Assembly (NCBI GenBank): GCA_041495845.1
Contig: JBGQDM010000048.1
Span: 1-23,060 of the forward strand
Direction of reading: 5' to 3'
Source of the DNA: JBGQDM01 sp041495845
GTDB taxonomy: Bacteria > Acidobacteriota > Terriglobia > Terriglobales > Acidobacteriaceae
Length of the DNA stretch: 23,060 nucleotides
Made by a program: the position numbers and the translations under genes. Below, in pieces: positions 1 through 7,181 of this stretch (positions are counted from its first letter, which is position 1; each line of letters begins with the position of its first letter). The notes beneath the pieces were generated by a model, which was not told the origin of the DNA, ran no database searches, and saw only the letters and a program-made list of their open reading frames with translations.

Positions 1-48
1 CGAAGGTGCACCAAGGCCAGCTTCTTTCTTCCGCAGCAGTTATTTTCC

Positions 49-80
49 TTGGTGTCCTTCGTGCCCTTAGTGGTTAAGGG
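49..80 (-). repeat. Dispersed repeat fragment at the peptidase 3' end
   Basis: On the minus strand this stretch reads as a run of short related words (ACCACTAAGG, CACGAAGG, CACCAAGG), an imperfect roughly 10-12 bp periodicity. The TAA stop of the metallopeptidase (74-76) lies inside it. I remember similar repeats between genes in many environmental bacterial genomes, but I could not check that here. The remaining bases 1-48 show no gene. Confidence 0.5.
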
Positions 81-1591
81 TTTTGTTTCGGGGTCTGCCC
101 CGCATGCACCAGGCTCTGCTGCAGTTTCTCCGAGGTCGCCGGATCCAGACTCTCCATTACCACCACCAGATTCTGCTCCACGGCGATCACCATCGGACCT
201 TCTTCGGTGAGCCAGGTGTGCGTTCCTGGCAGACGATCAAGGGCATCGGTGAGCCGTATGGTCGGTGTTGCCTCGGGCACAGCCTCCCGCGCTCGCCGGT
301 AACGCTCGGGCAGCGAACGCGCATACACGGCCGCAAAACGTTCCGCGAACCGGGTTTCCGACCAACGCGAGACATACAGCAGTCCCAGCGGCGCCGCCGC
401 ATCCCCCTTCGGCCGCGCCGCATAAAAATATCCGCCGCGCCATTCCGGATAGAGCGCCCGACTCATCTCCACTCCGGCAAACTGATTCACCAGCAGCGCC
501 GTGTCAAATTCGCCGAACGCTCCCGCATCAAACCGTTCGTACCCCTCAAAGATCGTCGCAAAATCCGGCACGGGCATCGCGGGAAGCCGCTCGCCCCGCC
601 GGTACACGCCCGGCTCCATCACCTGCCGCGTGTTCGCCGGCGGCTGCCGCATGGTACCGGCAAACGCACTCTCCTTGCCGGCCCCGCGCAAAATGTCGCC
701 GACAAAATCCAACCCGAAGCGATAAGGAAACGTCAACGACTCCTTCAACGCGAGCGGCGCCGCATGAAACTGCACCTGGTCCGCCGTCCCCACCAGCATG
801 CCTTCCTTCAGCGCGTCCACCAGTTGTGGCGAATTCACCAGCGTTTGCCCCGACGGCGCCAGCGAATAATCCACCAGTACCGCCATCGCTTGTCCTTCGA
901 GCACCGCCTGTCGCGCCTCCATCGCTTCATCATCAGCCAGCACCGCCGCCGTCAGCGCGTGATCATCGGTGGGCAAGGCGCCCGGGCCTTTCGTCCAGCG
1001 CAGTAAATCGAAATTCTGGTCCTGCAACGCATGCGTGAGCTCGTGCGCCAGCACCGGACGCTGCTGGTCTGCTTCGATCCAGTCGAGCAGATTGACCGTC
1101 TTCGTTTCCGGATCGTAGTAGCCTGCAACTTGCTCGCGCAGAAGTCCCACCAGAAATTTCTTCAACTCAAAATCGCGAGGCAACAGACCGAGCTTCTTCA
1201 GCAACTGCTCACTACGAGCCAGGCGCTGCGCATCTTCGTCCTTCGACAGATGGCTTTCGAGATAGGCGACCACTTCATCGCGACCAACCATTCGCCGCTT
1301 TACCGGCTCCTTGATCGGGAGCCCGGTTTCATCGCTGGCAAACTTGAGAATGCCGTCGACCGAGCGAAACAGTTCTTCCGCCTCGGCAGCCGAAAGTTTC
1401 TTCTCCTCTTGCTTCGCGGCCGGAGATTTTGCGTCTTGGGTCTTGGCCGCCTTGGCATTTGTGGGGTGGGTCCTCGGGGCTGGGGCATTCTGTGCACCCG
1501 CAATCTGCAGCCCCAGCAGCACAAATAAAACCAGCCGGTGCAGTTTTCTCCGCGTCCTCTGCGGCCGTTCTCCGCGAACTCTGCGTTTCAA
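74..1591 (-). CDS. Secreted HExxH zinc metallopeptidase of unknown family
   Basis: The 505-residue product has a typical export signal: a basic stretch (residues 2-19), a hydrophobic core (about 20-33) ending near AGA, then an Ala/Pro/Lys-rich linker to about residue 65. The zinc motif HELTH is at residues 183-187 and an EGQA motif follows at 232-235. This HExxH plus EGxA pair is the usual ligand set of gluzincin-type peptidases, so a catalytic role outside the cytoplasm is likely; the substrate is unknown. The start is TTG at 1589-1591, chosen because GGAGG lies 7 bases upstream and because it gives a complete signal peptide. That start and the basic residues are encoded inside a repeat unit (1536-1595), and the stop lies in another dispersed repeat. 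It follows the LeuB-like gene on the same strand, about 67 bp away. I do not recognise a named family. Confidence 0.75.
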   Translation of the reverse strand: MKRRVRGERPQRTRRKLHRLVLFVLLGLQIAGAQNAPAPRTHPTNAKAAKTQDAKSPAAKQEEKKLSAAEAEELFRSVDGILKFASDETGLPIKEPVKRRMVGRDEVVAYLESHLSKDEDAQRLARSEQLLKKLGLLPRDFELKKFLVGLLREQVAGYYDPETKTVNLLDWIEADQQRPVLAHELTHALQDQNFDLLRWTKGPGALPTDDHALTAAVLADDEAMEARQAVLEGQAMAVLVDYSLAPSGQTLVNSPQLVDALKEGMLVGTADQVQFHAAPLALKESLTFPYRFGLDFVGDILRGAGKESAFAGTMRQPPANTRQVMEPGVYRRGERLPAMPVPDFATIFEGYERFDAGAFGEFDTALLVNQFAGVEMSRALYPEWRGGYFYAARPKGDAAAPLGLLYVSRWSETRFAERFAAVYARSLPERYRRAREAVPEATPTIRLTDALDRLPGTHTWLTEEGPMVIAVEQNLVVVMESLDPATSEKLQQSLVHAGQTPKQNP

Positions 1592-1595
1592 GCTT
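1536..1595 (-). repeat. Repeat unit, copy A of a pair with 70-bp period
   Basis: Copy A of a unit that recurs 70 bp away (1606-1668). Read on the minus strand it contains AAAGCTTGAAACGCAGAG followed by GTTCGCGGAGAA. The TTG start and the first basic residues of the metallopeptidase fall inside it. A third, shorter copy lies at 22892-22930 in the opposite orientation. Confidence 0.8.
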
Positions 1596-1605
1596 TTGCC
1601 TCCAA

Positions 1606-1668
1606 CGGTGCAGTTGTTCTCCGCGCCCTCTGCGGCTGTTTCCTGCGAACTCAGCCTTTCAAGCTTTA
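1606..1668 (-). repeat. Repeat unit, copy B of a pair with 70-bp period
   Basis: Copy B differs from copy A at a limited number of positions. It contains the TGA stop (1659-1661) of the upstream LeuB-like gene, so the whole junction between the two genes is repeat sequence. Confidence 0.8.
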
Positions 1669-2732
1669 CCCTGCACGCGCTCCGCCACCCACTCCCCGGC
1701 TTCGCGTGTCCCCAGCGGCCCGCCCAGGTCTGCCGTGGTCTTCTTCTGCTGCACGGCTTCTAACACCGCGTCTTCCACGCGCTGGGCTTCCGCTGTGAAG
1801 CCGAGAAATTCGATCATCATGGCCGCCGTCAGAATGGCGCCGAATGGATTGGCGACGTTCCTGCCCGCGAGCGTTGGCGCCGAACCGTGCACCGGTTCGA
1901 ACATGCAGGTGCGCCCGGGATGCAGGTTCGCACTCGCCGCCACTCCCAGCCCGCCCTGCAGTCCGGCCGCCAGGTCGGTTACGATGTCGCCAAACATGTT
2001 ATTGGTAACGATCACGTCCAGTGGCCGCGGGTCGCGCACCATTTGCAAACAAAAAACGTCCATGTACATGTGCTCGGCGGAGATCTGAGGAAACTCCCGT
2101 GCCACTTCTTTGAACACGCGCTGCCACAGCCCGTGCGCAAAGGTAAGCACGTTGCTCTTGTCCGCCATCAGCACCCGCCGCCGCGGCGAGCCATCCCGCT
2201 TGTTGTGCTTGGTCGCGTATTCAAACGCGTAGCGAATGATTCGTTCCACGCCTTTGCGCGTATTCACATCTTGCTGCACCGCCACTTCTTCCGGCGTGCC
2301 CGCCTTGAACACGCCGCCCACGTCCACATACAGGCCTTCCGTGTTTTCGCGCACCACCACGAAGTCCAGGTCCGGCGGTTCGATGTTCTTCAGCGGGCAG
2401 ATCGACGCATCCAGCAGGCGTACCGGCCGCACGTTGGCATAAAGGTCCATCTGCGTCCGCATGCCCAGAAGAATTTCTTTGGCATGAACATTGGAAGCTA
2501 CGCGCGGATCGCCGAACGCACCCACCAGAATCGCGTCGAACTCGCGTCCGAGTTGCTCGAACCCGCCCGGCGGCACGGAAACGCCCTCTCTCAGGTAACG
2601 GTCAGCCGACCAGTCGAACATCTGCGTCTGCAGCGGAAGCCGAAGCGCCTCGATCACACGTAGCGCCTGCGCAATGACCTCGGGCCCAATTCCATCTCCG
2701 GGGAGAACGGCGATGCGGCGGCGTGTACTCAC
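1659..2732 (-). CDS. Isopropylmalate/isocitrate dehydrogenase family enzyme (LeuB-like)
   Basis: This is an NAD(P)-dependent beta-decarboxylating dehydrogenase of about 357 residues, the usual LeuB size. Near the N-terminus is the family motif LPGDGIGPEV. Further on are substrate-loop arginines (GMRTQMDLYANVRP), RENTEGLY, the metal-binding NNMFGDIVTDL, and the cofactor-loop region EPVHGSAPTLAGRNVANP. LeuB would oxidise and decarboxylate 3-isopropylmalate in leucine synthesis. However, RENTEGLY is closer to isocitrate or tartrate dehydrogenases than to classical LeuB, and no other leu gene is in the window, so substrate assignment is open. The GTG at 2730-2732 is preferred because the conserved domain begins right after it; an in-frame GTG at 2750 would add six residues with no better ribosome site. 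The stop lies within a repeat unit shared with the downstream gene's start. Confidence 0.75.
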   Translation of the reverse strand: MSTRRRIAVLPGDGIGPEVIAQALRVIEALRLPLQTQMFDWSADRYLREGVSVPPGGFEQLGREFDAILVGAFGDPRVASNVHAKEILLGMRTQMDLYANVRPVRLLDASICPLKNIEPPDLDFVVVRENTEGLYVDVGGVFKAGTPEEVAVQQDVNTRKGVERIIRYAFEYATKHNKRDGSPRRRVLMADKSNVLTFAHGLWQRVFKEVAREFPQISAEHMYMDVFCLQMVRDPRPLDVIVTNNMFGDIVTDLAAGLQGGLGVAASANLHPGRTCMFEPVHGSAPTLAGRNVANPFGAILTAAMMIEFLGFTAEAQRVEDAVLEAVQQKKTTADLGGPLGTREAGEWVAERVQGKA

Positions 2733-2773
2733 GCCAGCAAAGTAGCACACCGCGCGCGTAAACCCAATCGCCG

Positions 2774-2802
2774 CTTTTACTTAGCTTAATGATAAGAGAC
2801 AA
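2774..2802 (-). promoter_or_regulatory. Possible sigma-70-type promoter for the LeuB-like gene
   Basis: On the minus strand TTGTCT (2797-2802) and TAAAAG (2774-2779) are separated by 17 bases, each matching 4 of 6 consensus positions. Transcription would begin near 2767, about 35 bases before the preferred GTG start. Confidence 0.35.
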
Positions 2803-3033
2803 AACGGACATTCCGCCCCGCCAATGATGACATCAGCCGTATCTAGCACCTCACCAAGATGCCATTTCCTGAGCTTCCCAGCCCCCACACGCCAGACTTG
2901 CTCCCTTCAGGAGGTTCCCCGGTGTCCTGCTGGTGAATCAGTCAGTCTGGGACGACCGTATCGCGACCTATATCTCTGAGCTAACAGCTAGCGCAAAACC
3001 ATCCCGCGCCAAACGTCCCCGGCGCTCCTTGGA
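2803..3033. other. Divergent intergenic region, no gene seen
   Basis: This stretch lies between the divergent LeuB-like and ygfZ genes. It contains a perfect AGGAGG (2909-2914) followed at 7 bases by GTG and a stop four codons later. I see no convincing protein or RNA gene. Confidence 0.5.
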
Positions 3034-3039
3034 TATAAT
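3034..3039 (+). promoter_or_regulatory. Perfect -10 hexamer just upstream of ygfZ
   Basis: TATAAT lies 12 bases before the ATG at 3052, so the transcript would have only a few untranslated bases. The -35 position at 17-bp spacing (3011-3016) is a poor match. Confidence 0.35.
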
Positions 3040-3051
3040 CAGAGTTTGGCC

Positions 3052-4131
3052 ATGGCTTCCCGACCTGTTCCCGAGAGCACTGTCGACGCTCCCACTCCGC
3101 CGCCCGCGGCCGGGACCGGCGATGTGCGCCTGGAGTTTCGCGCCCTGCGCCAGGGTTGTGGTGTATGCGACCTCAGCGGACAAGCGCAGATTCGCCTGCG
3201 CGGCGGCGACCGCGTCCGCTGGCTGAACGGCATGATTACCAACAATGTCCGCGATCTCGCCCCCGGCGCCGGCGTTTACGGCTACCTGCTCAATCCGCAG
3301 GGCCGCATCCAGGCTGACCTCTACGCTTACAGTGACGGCGACACGCTGCTCGTCACCACCGACCGCAGCCAGCAGGAACGCCTGCTCAGCATTTTTGACC
3401 AGTACATCATCATGGACGATGTTGAGGTCGCAGCCCAGGGGGACGCGGTCACGGCCGTGGGAGTGCGCGGACCGAAAGCGGAAGAAATCCTGCGCGCCGT
3501 TGGCCTCCCCCCTGGCGAACTCCCGCCGCTGCATTTTGAAAAACGCGACTGGCGCGGCACCGCGGTCATGCTGCTGCGCGCTGAAGCGTGGCTCGGCAAC
3601 GCTTACGACATCTGGCTTGAACCCGCCAGCGCTTCCCTGCTCCGAACTGCACTCCTGGAGTTGGGCGCCATCGCTGCGGGCGCCGAAGCACAACGCTGGT
3701 TCCGCCTGGCGGCCGGCATTCCGCGCTTCGGCGAAGACATTCGCGAACGCGACCTGCCCCAGGAGACACTGCAGGACCAGCGCGCGCTGCACTTTGCCAA
3801 AGGCTGTTACGTGGGACAGGAAATCGTAGAGCGGATTCACTCGCGGGGGCTGGTGCACCGGATGTTTGCCGGCTTCGTCGTCGATGGCGCACTGCCCACA
3901 CCCGGCACGAAGATCCAAATCGCCGGCGCGGACGCGACCGCGAAGAACGCACTCGGCCGGAGCGCCGACGTCGGTGAAGTCACCAGTTCGGCGACGCTGT
4001 CGGGACCGACCGGCCCGTTGCACTTGGCGCTGGGCTACATCCGGCGCGAGGCACAGCCCCAAGAACTCGATTTCGCCGGAGCCCGGGGCCGGTCGATTGC
4101 CCTGCCGGCATTTTCACTCTTGGAGCAGTAA
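3052..4131 (+). CDS. ygfZ: YgfZ/GcvT-like folate-binding protein
   Basis: The 359-residue protein carries the YgfZ signature KGCYVGQE at residues 250-257, including the conserved cysteine, followed by the conserved RIHSRG. The N-terminal half resembles the aminomethyltransferase (GcvT) fold, for example the RVRWLNGMITNNV region. YgfZ proteins bind tetrahydrofolate in the cytoplasm and support assembly or repair of certain iron-sulfur enzymes. The length is close to the family's usual 320-360 residues, with an extra Pro/Ala-rich stretch of about 22 residues at the N-terminus. The ATG at 3052 is preferred over the TTG two codons earlier. No clear Shine-Dalgarno site precedes it, and a TATAAT lies only 12 bases upstream, which suggests a nearly leaderless message. 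It is the first gene of a run with the DUF1844, metallo-hydrolase and ribF genes. Confidence 0.9.
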   Translation: MASRPVPESTVDAPTPPPAAGTGDVRLEFRALRQGCGVCDLSGQAQIRLRGGDRVRWLNGMITNNVRDLAPGAGVYGYLLNPQGRIQADLYAYSDGDTLLVTTDRSQQERLLSIFDQYIIMDDVEVAAQGDAVTAVGVRGPKAEEILRAVGLPPGELPPLHFEKRDWRGTAVMLLRAEAWLGNAYDIWLEPASASLLRTALLELGAIAAGAEAQRWFRLAAGIPRFGEDIRERDLPQETLQDQRALHFAKGCYVGQEIVERIHSRGLVHRMFAGFVVDGALPTPGTKIQIAGADATAKNALGRSADVGEVTSSATLSGPTGPLHLALGYIRREAQPQELDFAGARGRSIALPAFSLLEQ

Positions 4132-4164
4132 GCCACCGCAGCAAGTAAGACACGGGAGCGTTTC

Positions 4165-4758
4165 ATGGCTGAGAAAAAACAAGACACCGGTTTCATCGTC
4201 AACGACCGCCGCCTGTTCACCCCCGAGGGCGACGTGCGCCCGGAGTTGGCGCCTGAGGAACACAAGATCAGCGCCGCATCCACTCCTCCCTTGCTGGTGA
4301 CTGAGACGGAGATGGCGCCGCCAGCCGCGACTGCGAGCGACGTCGCGAGCGACATCCCTGCACCTCCGAGCGCCACCGAGCAGCAAACCCAGGCCGATGC
4401 CTACCAGAAATCTACACGCGCTCTGGATGAGGAACTGCGCGGCGAGTTCGGGGCCCGGGCGCAGGAACTCGAAATGACGTTCGAGCGTTTCCTCGCTTCG
4501 CTCTACATGACGGCGCTGTTGCAGTTGGGACTGGCGCAGGAGCCGGACGGGCAGCCGCGCATTGACCTGATCGGCGCGCGTCAGACCATCGACACCATCA
4601 GCTTGCTGGCCGACAAAACCAAAGGCAACCTCACTCCCGCCGAGCAGAACTTTCTGCAGAATGCGCTCTACGAATTGCGCATGGCCTATCTGGAAGTCAC
4701 CAACGCACTCAGTCGCACGCCTCCGCCGGGCGCGGTGACAGGTTCCGGCGCACGATGA
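4165..4758 (+). CDS. DUF1844 domain protein
   Basis: The 197-residue protein has a low-complexity N-terminal half rich in Pro, Ala, Thr and Glu. The C-terminal DUF1844 domain (about residues 100-180) includes FERFLASLYMTALLQLGL, IDLIGARQTIDTI, the KTKGNLT segment and a helix ending in YELRMAYLEV. The family's function is unknown; it is small, helical and cytoplasmic. GGGAG about seven bases before the ATG supports the start. The gene lies 33 bp after ygfZ and its stop overlaps the next gene's start in an ATGA arrangement, so translation of the two is probably coupled. DUF1844 genes are, from memory, common in acidobacteria and related phyla, often next to this kind of metallo-hydrolase. Confidence 0.85.
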   Translation: MAEKKQDTGFIVNDRRLFTPEGDVRPELAPEEHKISAASTPPLLVTETEMAPPAATASDVASDIPAPPSATEQQTQADAYQKSTRALDEELRGEFGARAQELEMTFERFLASLYMTALLQLGLAQEPDGQPRIDLIGARQTIDTISLLADKTKGNLTPAEQNFLQNALYELRMAYLEVTNALSRTPPPGAVTGSGAR

Positions 4759-5525
4759 AAGGCACGATCACGGTGCTGGGCAGCGGCACGTCCATGGGCG
4801 TGCCTACCATCGGCTGCGACTGCGCCGTTTGCCACTCACCCGACCCGCATGATCGCCGCACCCGCCCCTCCATTCTCGTGGAGTATGGCGGCAAGCACGT
4901 GTTGATTGACACCACCCCGGATTTCCGCGAGCAGGCGCTGCGCGAGCGCATTCAGAAAATTGACGCCGTCATCTACACCCACACCCACGCCGACCACATT
5001 CTCGGCCTGGATGACTTGCGCCCGCTGAGCTATCACCGCGCTGAACGCATTCCGCTCTACGCCCGTCTGGAGGCGGCAGAACTGCTGCGCGCCATGTTTC
5101 GCTACGTTTTTGATGCGGAATACAAGTACGGCGGCTTGCCCCAGGTGGAGTTACGAGTGATCGACGGCACGCTGGAATTGTTTGGTCTGGCCTTCGAACC
5201 GGTGCCGGTGCTGCACGGTGACGCGGAGATTTACGGATTCCGCTTTGGCTCGGCGGCCTACCTTACCGACTTCAGTTCGATTCCAGAAAGTTCAATGGAG
5301 AGGCTTCGTGACCTGGACATTGTCTTTCTCGATGCGCTCCGTCATCGCCCGCATCCGACGCACTCCACCGTGGCCAACTCGCTGCGCATTGTGGAGCAGT
5401 TGCAACCTAAGCGGGCGTTCTTCACCCACATTTGCCACGACCTGCCCCACGAGGAGACCAATCGCGCACTGCCGCCGCACGTGCGCCTGGCCTATGACGG
5501 GATGAAATTGGAGTTTGAAGCTTGA
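4755..5525 (+). CDS. PhnP-like metallo-beta-lactamase-fold hydrolase
   Basis: The 256-residue protein begins with the MBL-fold strand ITVLGSGTSMGVP. It has the metal site THTHADH (H76, H78, D80, H81) and later histidines (LHGD, HRPHPTHS). An early CDCAVC cluster (C21, C23, C26) and a late HICHD match the structural zinc site described for PhnP, a phosphodiesterase acting on ribose cyclic phosphates. The fold and metal chemistry are therefore well supported. The substrate is not: there are no phosphonate (phn) genes nearby, and such proteins also occur as stand-alone cyclic phosphodiesterase-like enzymes. The start ATG overlaps the stop of the DUF1844 gene. It sits inside the ygfZ-ribF run. 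Confidence 0.85.
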   Translation: MKGTITVLGSGTSMGVPTIGCDCAVCHSPDPHDRRTRPSILVEYGGKHVLIDTTPDFREQALRERIQKIDAVIYTHTHADHILGLDDLRPLSYHRAERIPLYARLEAAELLRAMFRYVFDAEYKYGGLPQVELRVIDGTLELFGLAFEPVPVLHGDAEIYGFRFGSAAYLTDFSSIPESSMERLRDLDIVFLDALRHRPHPTHSTVANSLRIVEQLQPKRAFFTHICHDLPHEETNRALPPHVRLAYDGMKLEFEA

Positions 5526-5556
5526 GGCGGGCCGGCGCCGTTGGGGATGACCCGCA

Positions 5557-6501
5557 ATGAAGATTTTCCGCAAACTCGAAGACGTGCCTGCCGATTTCGG
5601 CCCCACCCTGCTCAGCGTGGGGAATTTCGATGGCGTGCACTGCGCCCATCGCCACGTGTTGAGAGAAATTGTCGAGCGGGCCAAGACCCAGGGGGTACGC
5701 TCTCTGGCCGTCACCTTTGAGCCGCATGCCGTGCGCATCCTCCGTCCCGATGCCGGTCTGAAGCTGCTGACGCCAACCCCGGAGAAACTGCGCCAACTGG
5801 AAACGACGGGGCTGGACGGTGTTCTTTTGCTTCCTTTTGGCCGCGACCTCTCGCTCATGCCGCCGCGCGACTTCGCTCGCGAGATTCTCAAAGAAGCGTT
5901 GCGCGCCCGCGAAGTCCACGAAGGCTATAACTTCCGCTTCGGACACAAAGCTGCCGGCAACGTGACGCTCCTGGCCGAGTTCGGGAAAGAATTCGGCTTT
6001 GCGGTGACGACATACAACGAAATGCGCCTGCGCGGCCACGAAGTGTCAAGCAGCGCCATTCGCCGCCTCTTGTACAGCGGACAAGCGCATCTGGCGCGCC
6101 ATCTACTCGGACGCGTCTTCAGCATCCTCTCCACCGCCGGGCGCGGCCGCGGGTACGGCCTCAAATACACGGTGCCCACCATCAACCTCAGCCGCTACAC
6201 CGAACTGGTTCCGCAGGATGGCGTTTACATTACCCGGACGCGGGTGGGCGCGGAGATGTTTGATTCCGTCACCAACATCGGCAACCGTCCCACCTTCGGG
6301 GCCGACTCGTTCGCCATTGAAACCCACCTACTCAATTTTCATCCCCTCGACATCGCACCAGAAACCGAAGTAGAGATTTTCTTTGTGCGCCGGATCCGGG
6401 AGGAAATCAAGTTTCCAACCGTAGAAGCGCTGCGCGAACAGATCGCACGCGATGTGAAACAGGCGCGGAGATATTTTCACTTGTTTCGGCGCGGGCGGTA
6501 G
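5557..6501 (+). CDS. ribF: Bifunctional riboflavin kinase / FAD synthetase
   Basis: RibF converts riboflavin to FMN and then to FAD in the cytoplasm. The 314-residue length is typical. The N-terminal adenylyltransferase domain (about 1-185) has the nucleotide-binding GNFDGVHCAHRHVL motif, NFRFGHKAAGN, and the SSSAIRRLL motif. The C-terminal riboflavin kinase domain (about 190-312) has VPTINL, where the usual motif is PTAN, then DGVYI, NIGNRPTFG and the ETHLL glutamate. It lies 31 bp after the metallo-hydrolase, with a GGGGATGA ribosome-site-like sequence before the ATG, and is probably the last gene of the ygfZ transcript. Ala to Ile within PTAN is a mild change; Thr and Asn are kept, so activity is expected. 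Confidence 0.93.
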   Translation: MKIFRKLEDVPADFGPTLLSVGNFDGVHCAHRHVLREIVERAKTQGVRSLAVTFEPHAVRILRPDAGLKLLTPTPEKLRQLETTGLDGVLLLPFGRDLSLMPPRDFAREILKEALRAREVHEGYNFRFGHKAAGNVTLLAEFGKEFGFAVTTYNEMRLRGHEVSSSAIRRLLYSGQAHLARHLLGRVFSILSTAGRGRGYGLKYTVPTINLSRYTELVPQDGVYITRTRVGAEMFDSVTNIGNRPTFGADSFAIETHLLNFHPLDIAPETEVEIFFVRRIREEIKFPTVEALREQIARDVKQARRYFHLFRRGR

Positions 6502-6517
6502 GGGCACTAGGGGCAGA

Positions 6518-6543
6518 GCCTCTTCTGAGCGGAGTCGAAGGGC
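6518..6543. repeat. Dispersed intergenic repeat fragment (TGAGCGGAGTCGAAGG type)
   Basis: This short stretch downstream of ribF contains TGAGCGGAGTCGAAGGGC. I recall the motif as part of a common dispersed repeat in environmental genomes. A loosely similar string (CCTGAGCG ... CGAAGGGC) occurs at about 10137-10163. Confidence 0.35.
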
Positions 6544-6626
6544 AAGCCGGGTGTAAAATAGGCAGCGTTTCTTCAAGTAACCCACTCATCACCACCAAAG
6601 TCAAAGGAAGCAGGAGACACATCACC

Positions 6627-7088
6627 ATGGAAATCAAGCCGACGCACGAACAAGCACAACTTCACCTCCAAGTTTTTGAAATGCGCCGCGAGGCCCGGCT
6701 GCGGCAGGCACGCGATTGGTTTTTCAAGAACTATTTCGTGGAAACCATCGACGACGCCATGCGCATCGCCGCCCCCGGAACGGAAACCGGCGCTTTTGCC
6801 GCCATGGTAGTCAGTTATTGGGAGCAGGCCTGCGCCTTGCTCAACTACGGACTGCTGCACGAAGATCTTTTCTTCGAGACCAGTGGCGAGTTTTTTGGCG
6901 TCTGGGAACGCTCCAGGGCCATTGTGCCGCAGGTTCGCGAGAAGTGGGCCTACAAGGGCTACCTGGCCCACATGGAAAAAGCGGCGCAGCGCTACGAGGT
7001 TTGGATCGAGAGCCGTTCCCCCGGCCATATCGCGGCCATGCGCGAGTTTATGAAGCAGATGCGCGAGCAGCCGGCCAAAGCGGCGTAA
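6627..7088 (+). CDS. Conserved-looking helical protein of unknown function
   Basis: The 153-residue protein has no signal peptide or membrane segment. It is predicted mostly alpha-helical from its Glu/Arg/Ala/Gln-rich heptad-like stretches (residues 5-45 and 115-150). The middle contains hydrophobic aromatic-rich segments (YWEQACALLNYGLLHEDLFF, WAYKGYLAHMEK). I do not recognise a family and assign no function. AGGAG about ten bases before the ATG supports the start. It follows ribF after 125 bp, and a TAAAAT (6554-6559) in that gap could be its own -10. A strong hairpin lies just downstream, between it and the convergent dehydrogenase. Confidence 0.7.
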   Translation: MEIKPTHEQAQLHLQVFEMRREARLRQARDWFFKNYFVETIDDAMRIAAPGTETGAFAAMVVSYWEQACALLNYGLLHEDLFFETSGEFFGVWERSRAIVPQVREKWAYKGYLAHMEKAAQRYEVWIESRSPGHIAAMREFMKQMREQPAKAA

Positions 7089-7110
7089 CCCTCTGGGCGT
7101 CGAGCGGAAT

Positions 7111-7140
7111 GCCTACCCTTCGAAATCACGAAGGGTGGGC
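7111..7140. terminator. Strong hairpin between convergent genes
   Basis: A 12-bp stem (7111-7122 with 7129-7140, one T-G pair) closes a six-base loop, between the convergent helical-protein and dehydrogenase genes. No T-run follows on either side, so it may be a factor-assisted bidirectional terminator or a dispersed palindrome. Confidence 0.5.
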
Positions 7141-7181
7141 GTTCAGCGATTCGGCCGGGTGCCGCGCCCGGATACGACTCT

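Noticed and set aside
83..1006. A 307-codon plus-strand frame opposite the peptidase
   Set aside because: Its composition is Arg/His-rich and pattern-free, and it is the shadow of the HExxH peptidase gene.
1887..2663. A 258-codon plus-strand frame opposite the LeuB-like gene
   Set aside because: His/Arg-rich shadow of an enzyme with all family motifs.
2968..4062. A 364-codon open frame on the minus strand across ygfZ
   Set aside because: It is antisense to a clear YgfZ with signature motif. Long antisense frames are expected at high GC.
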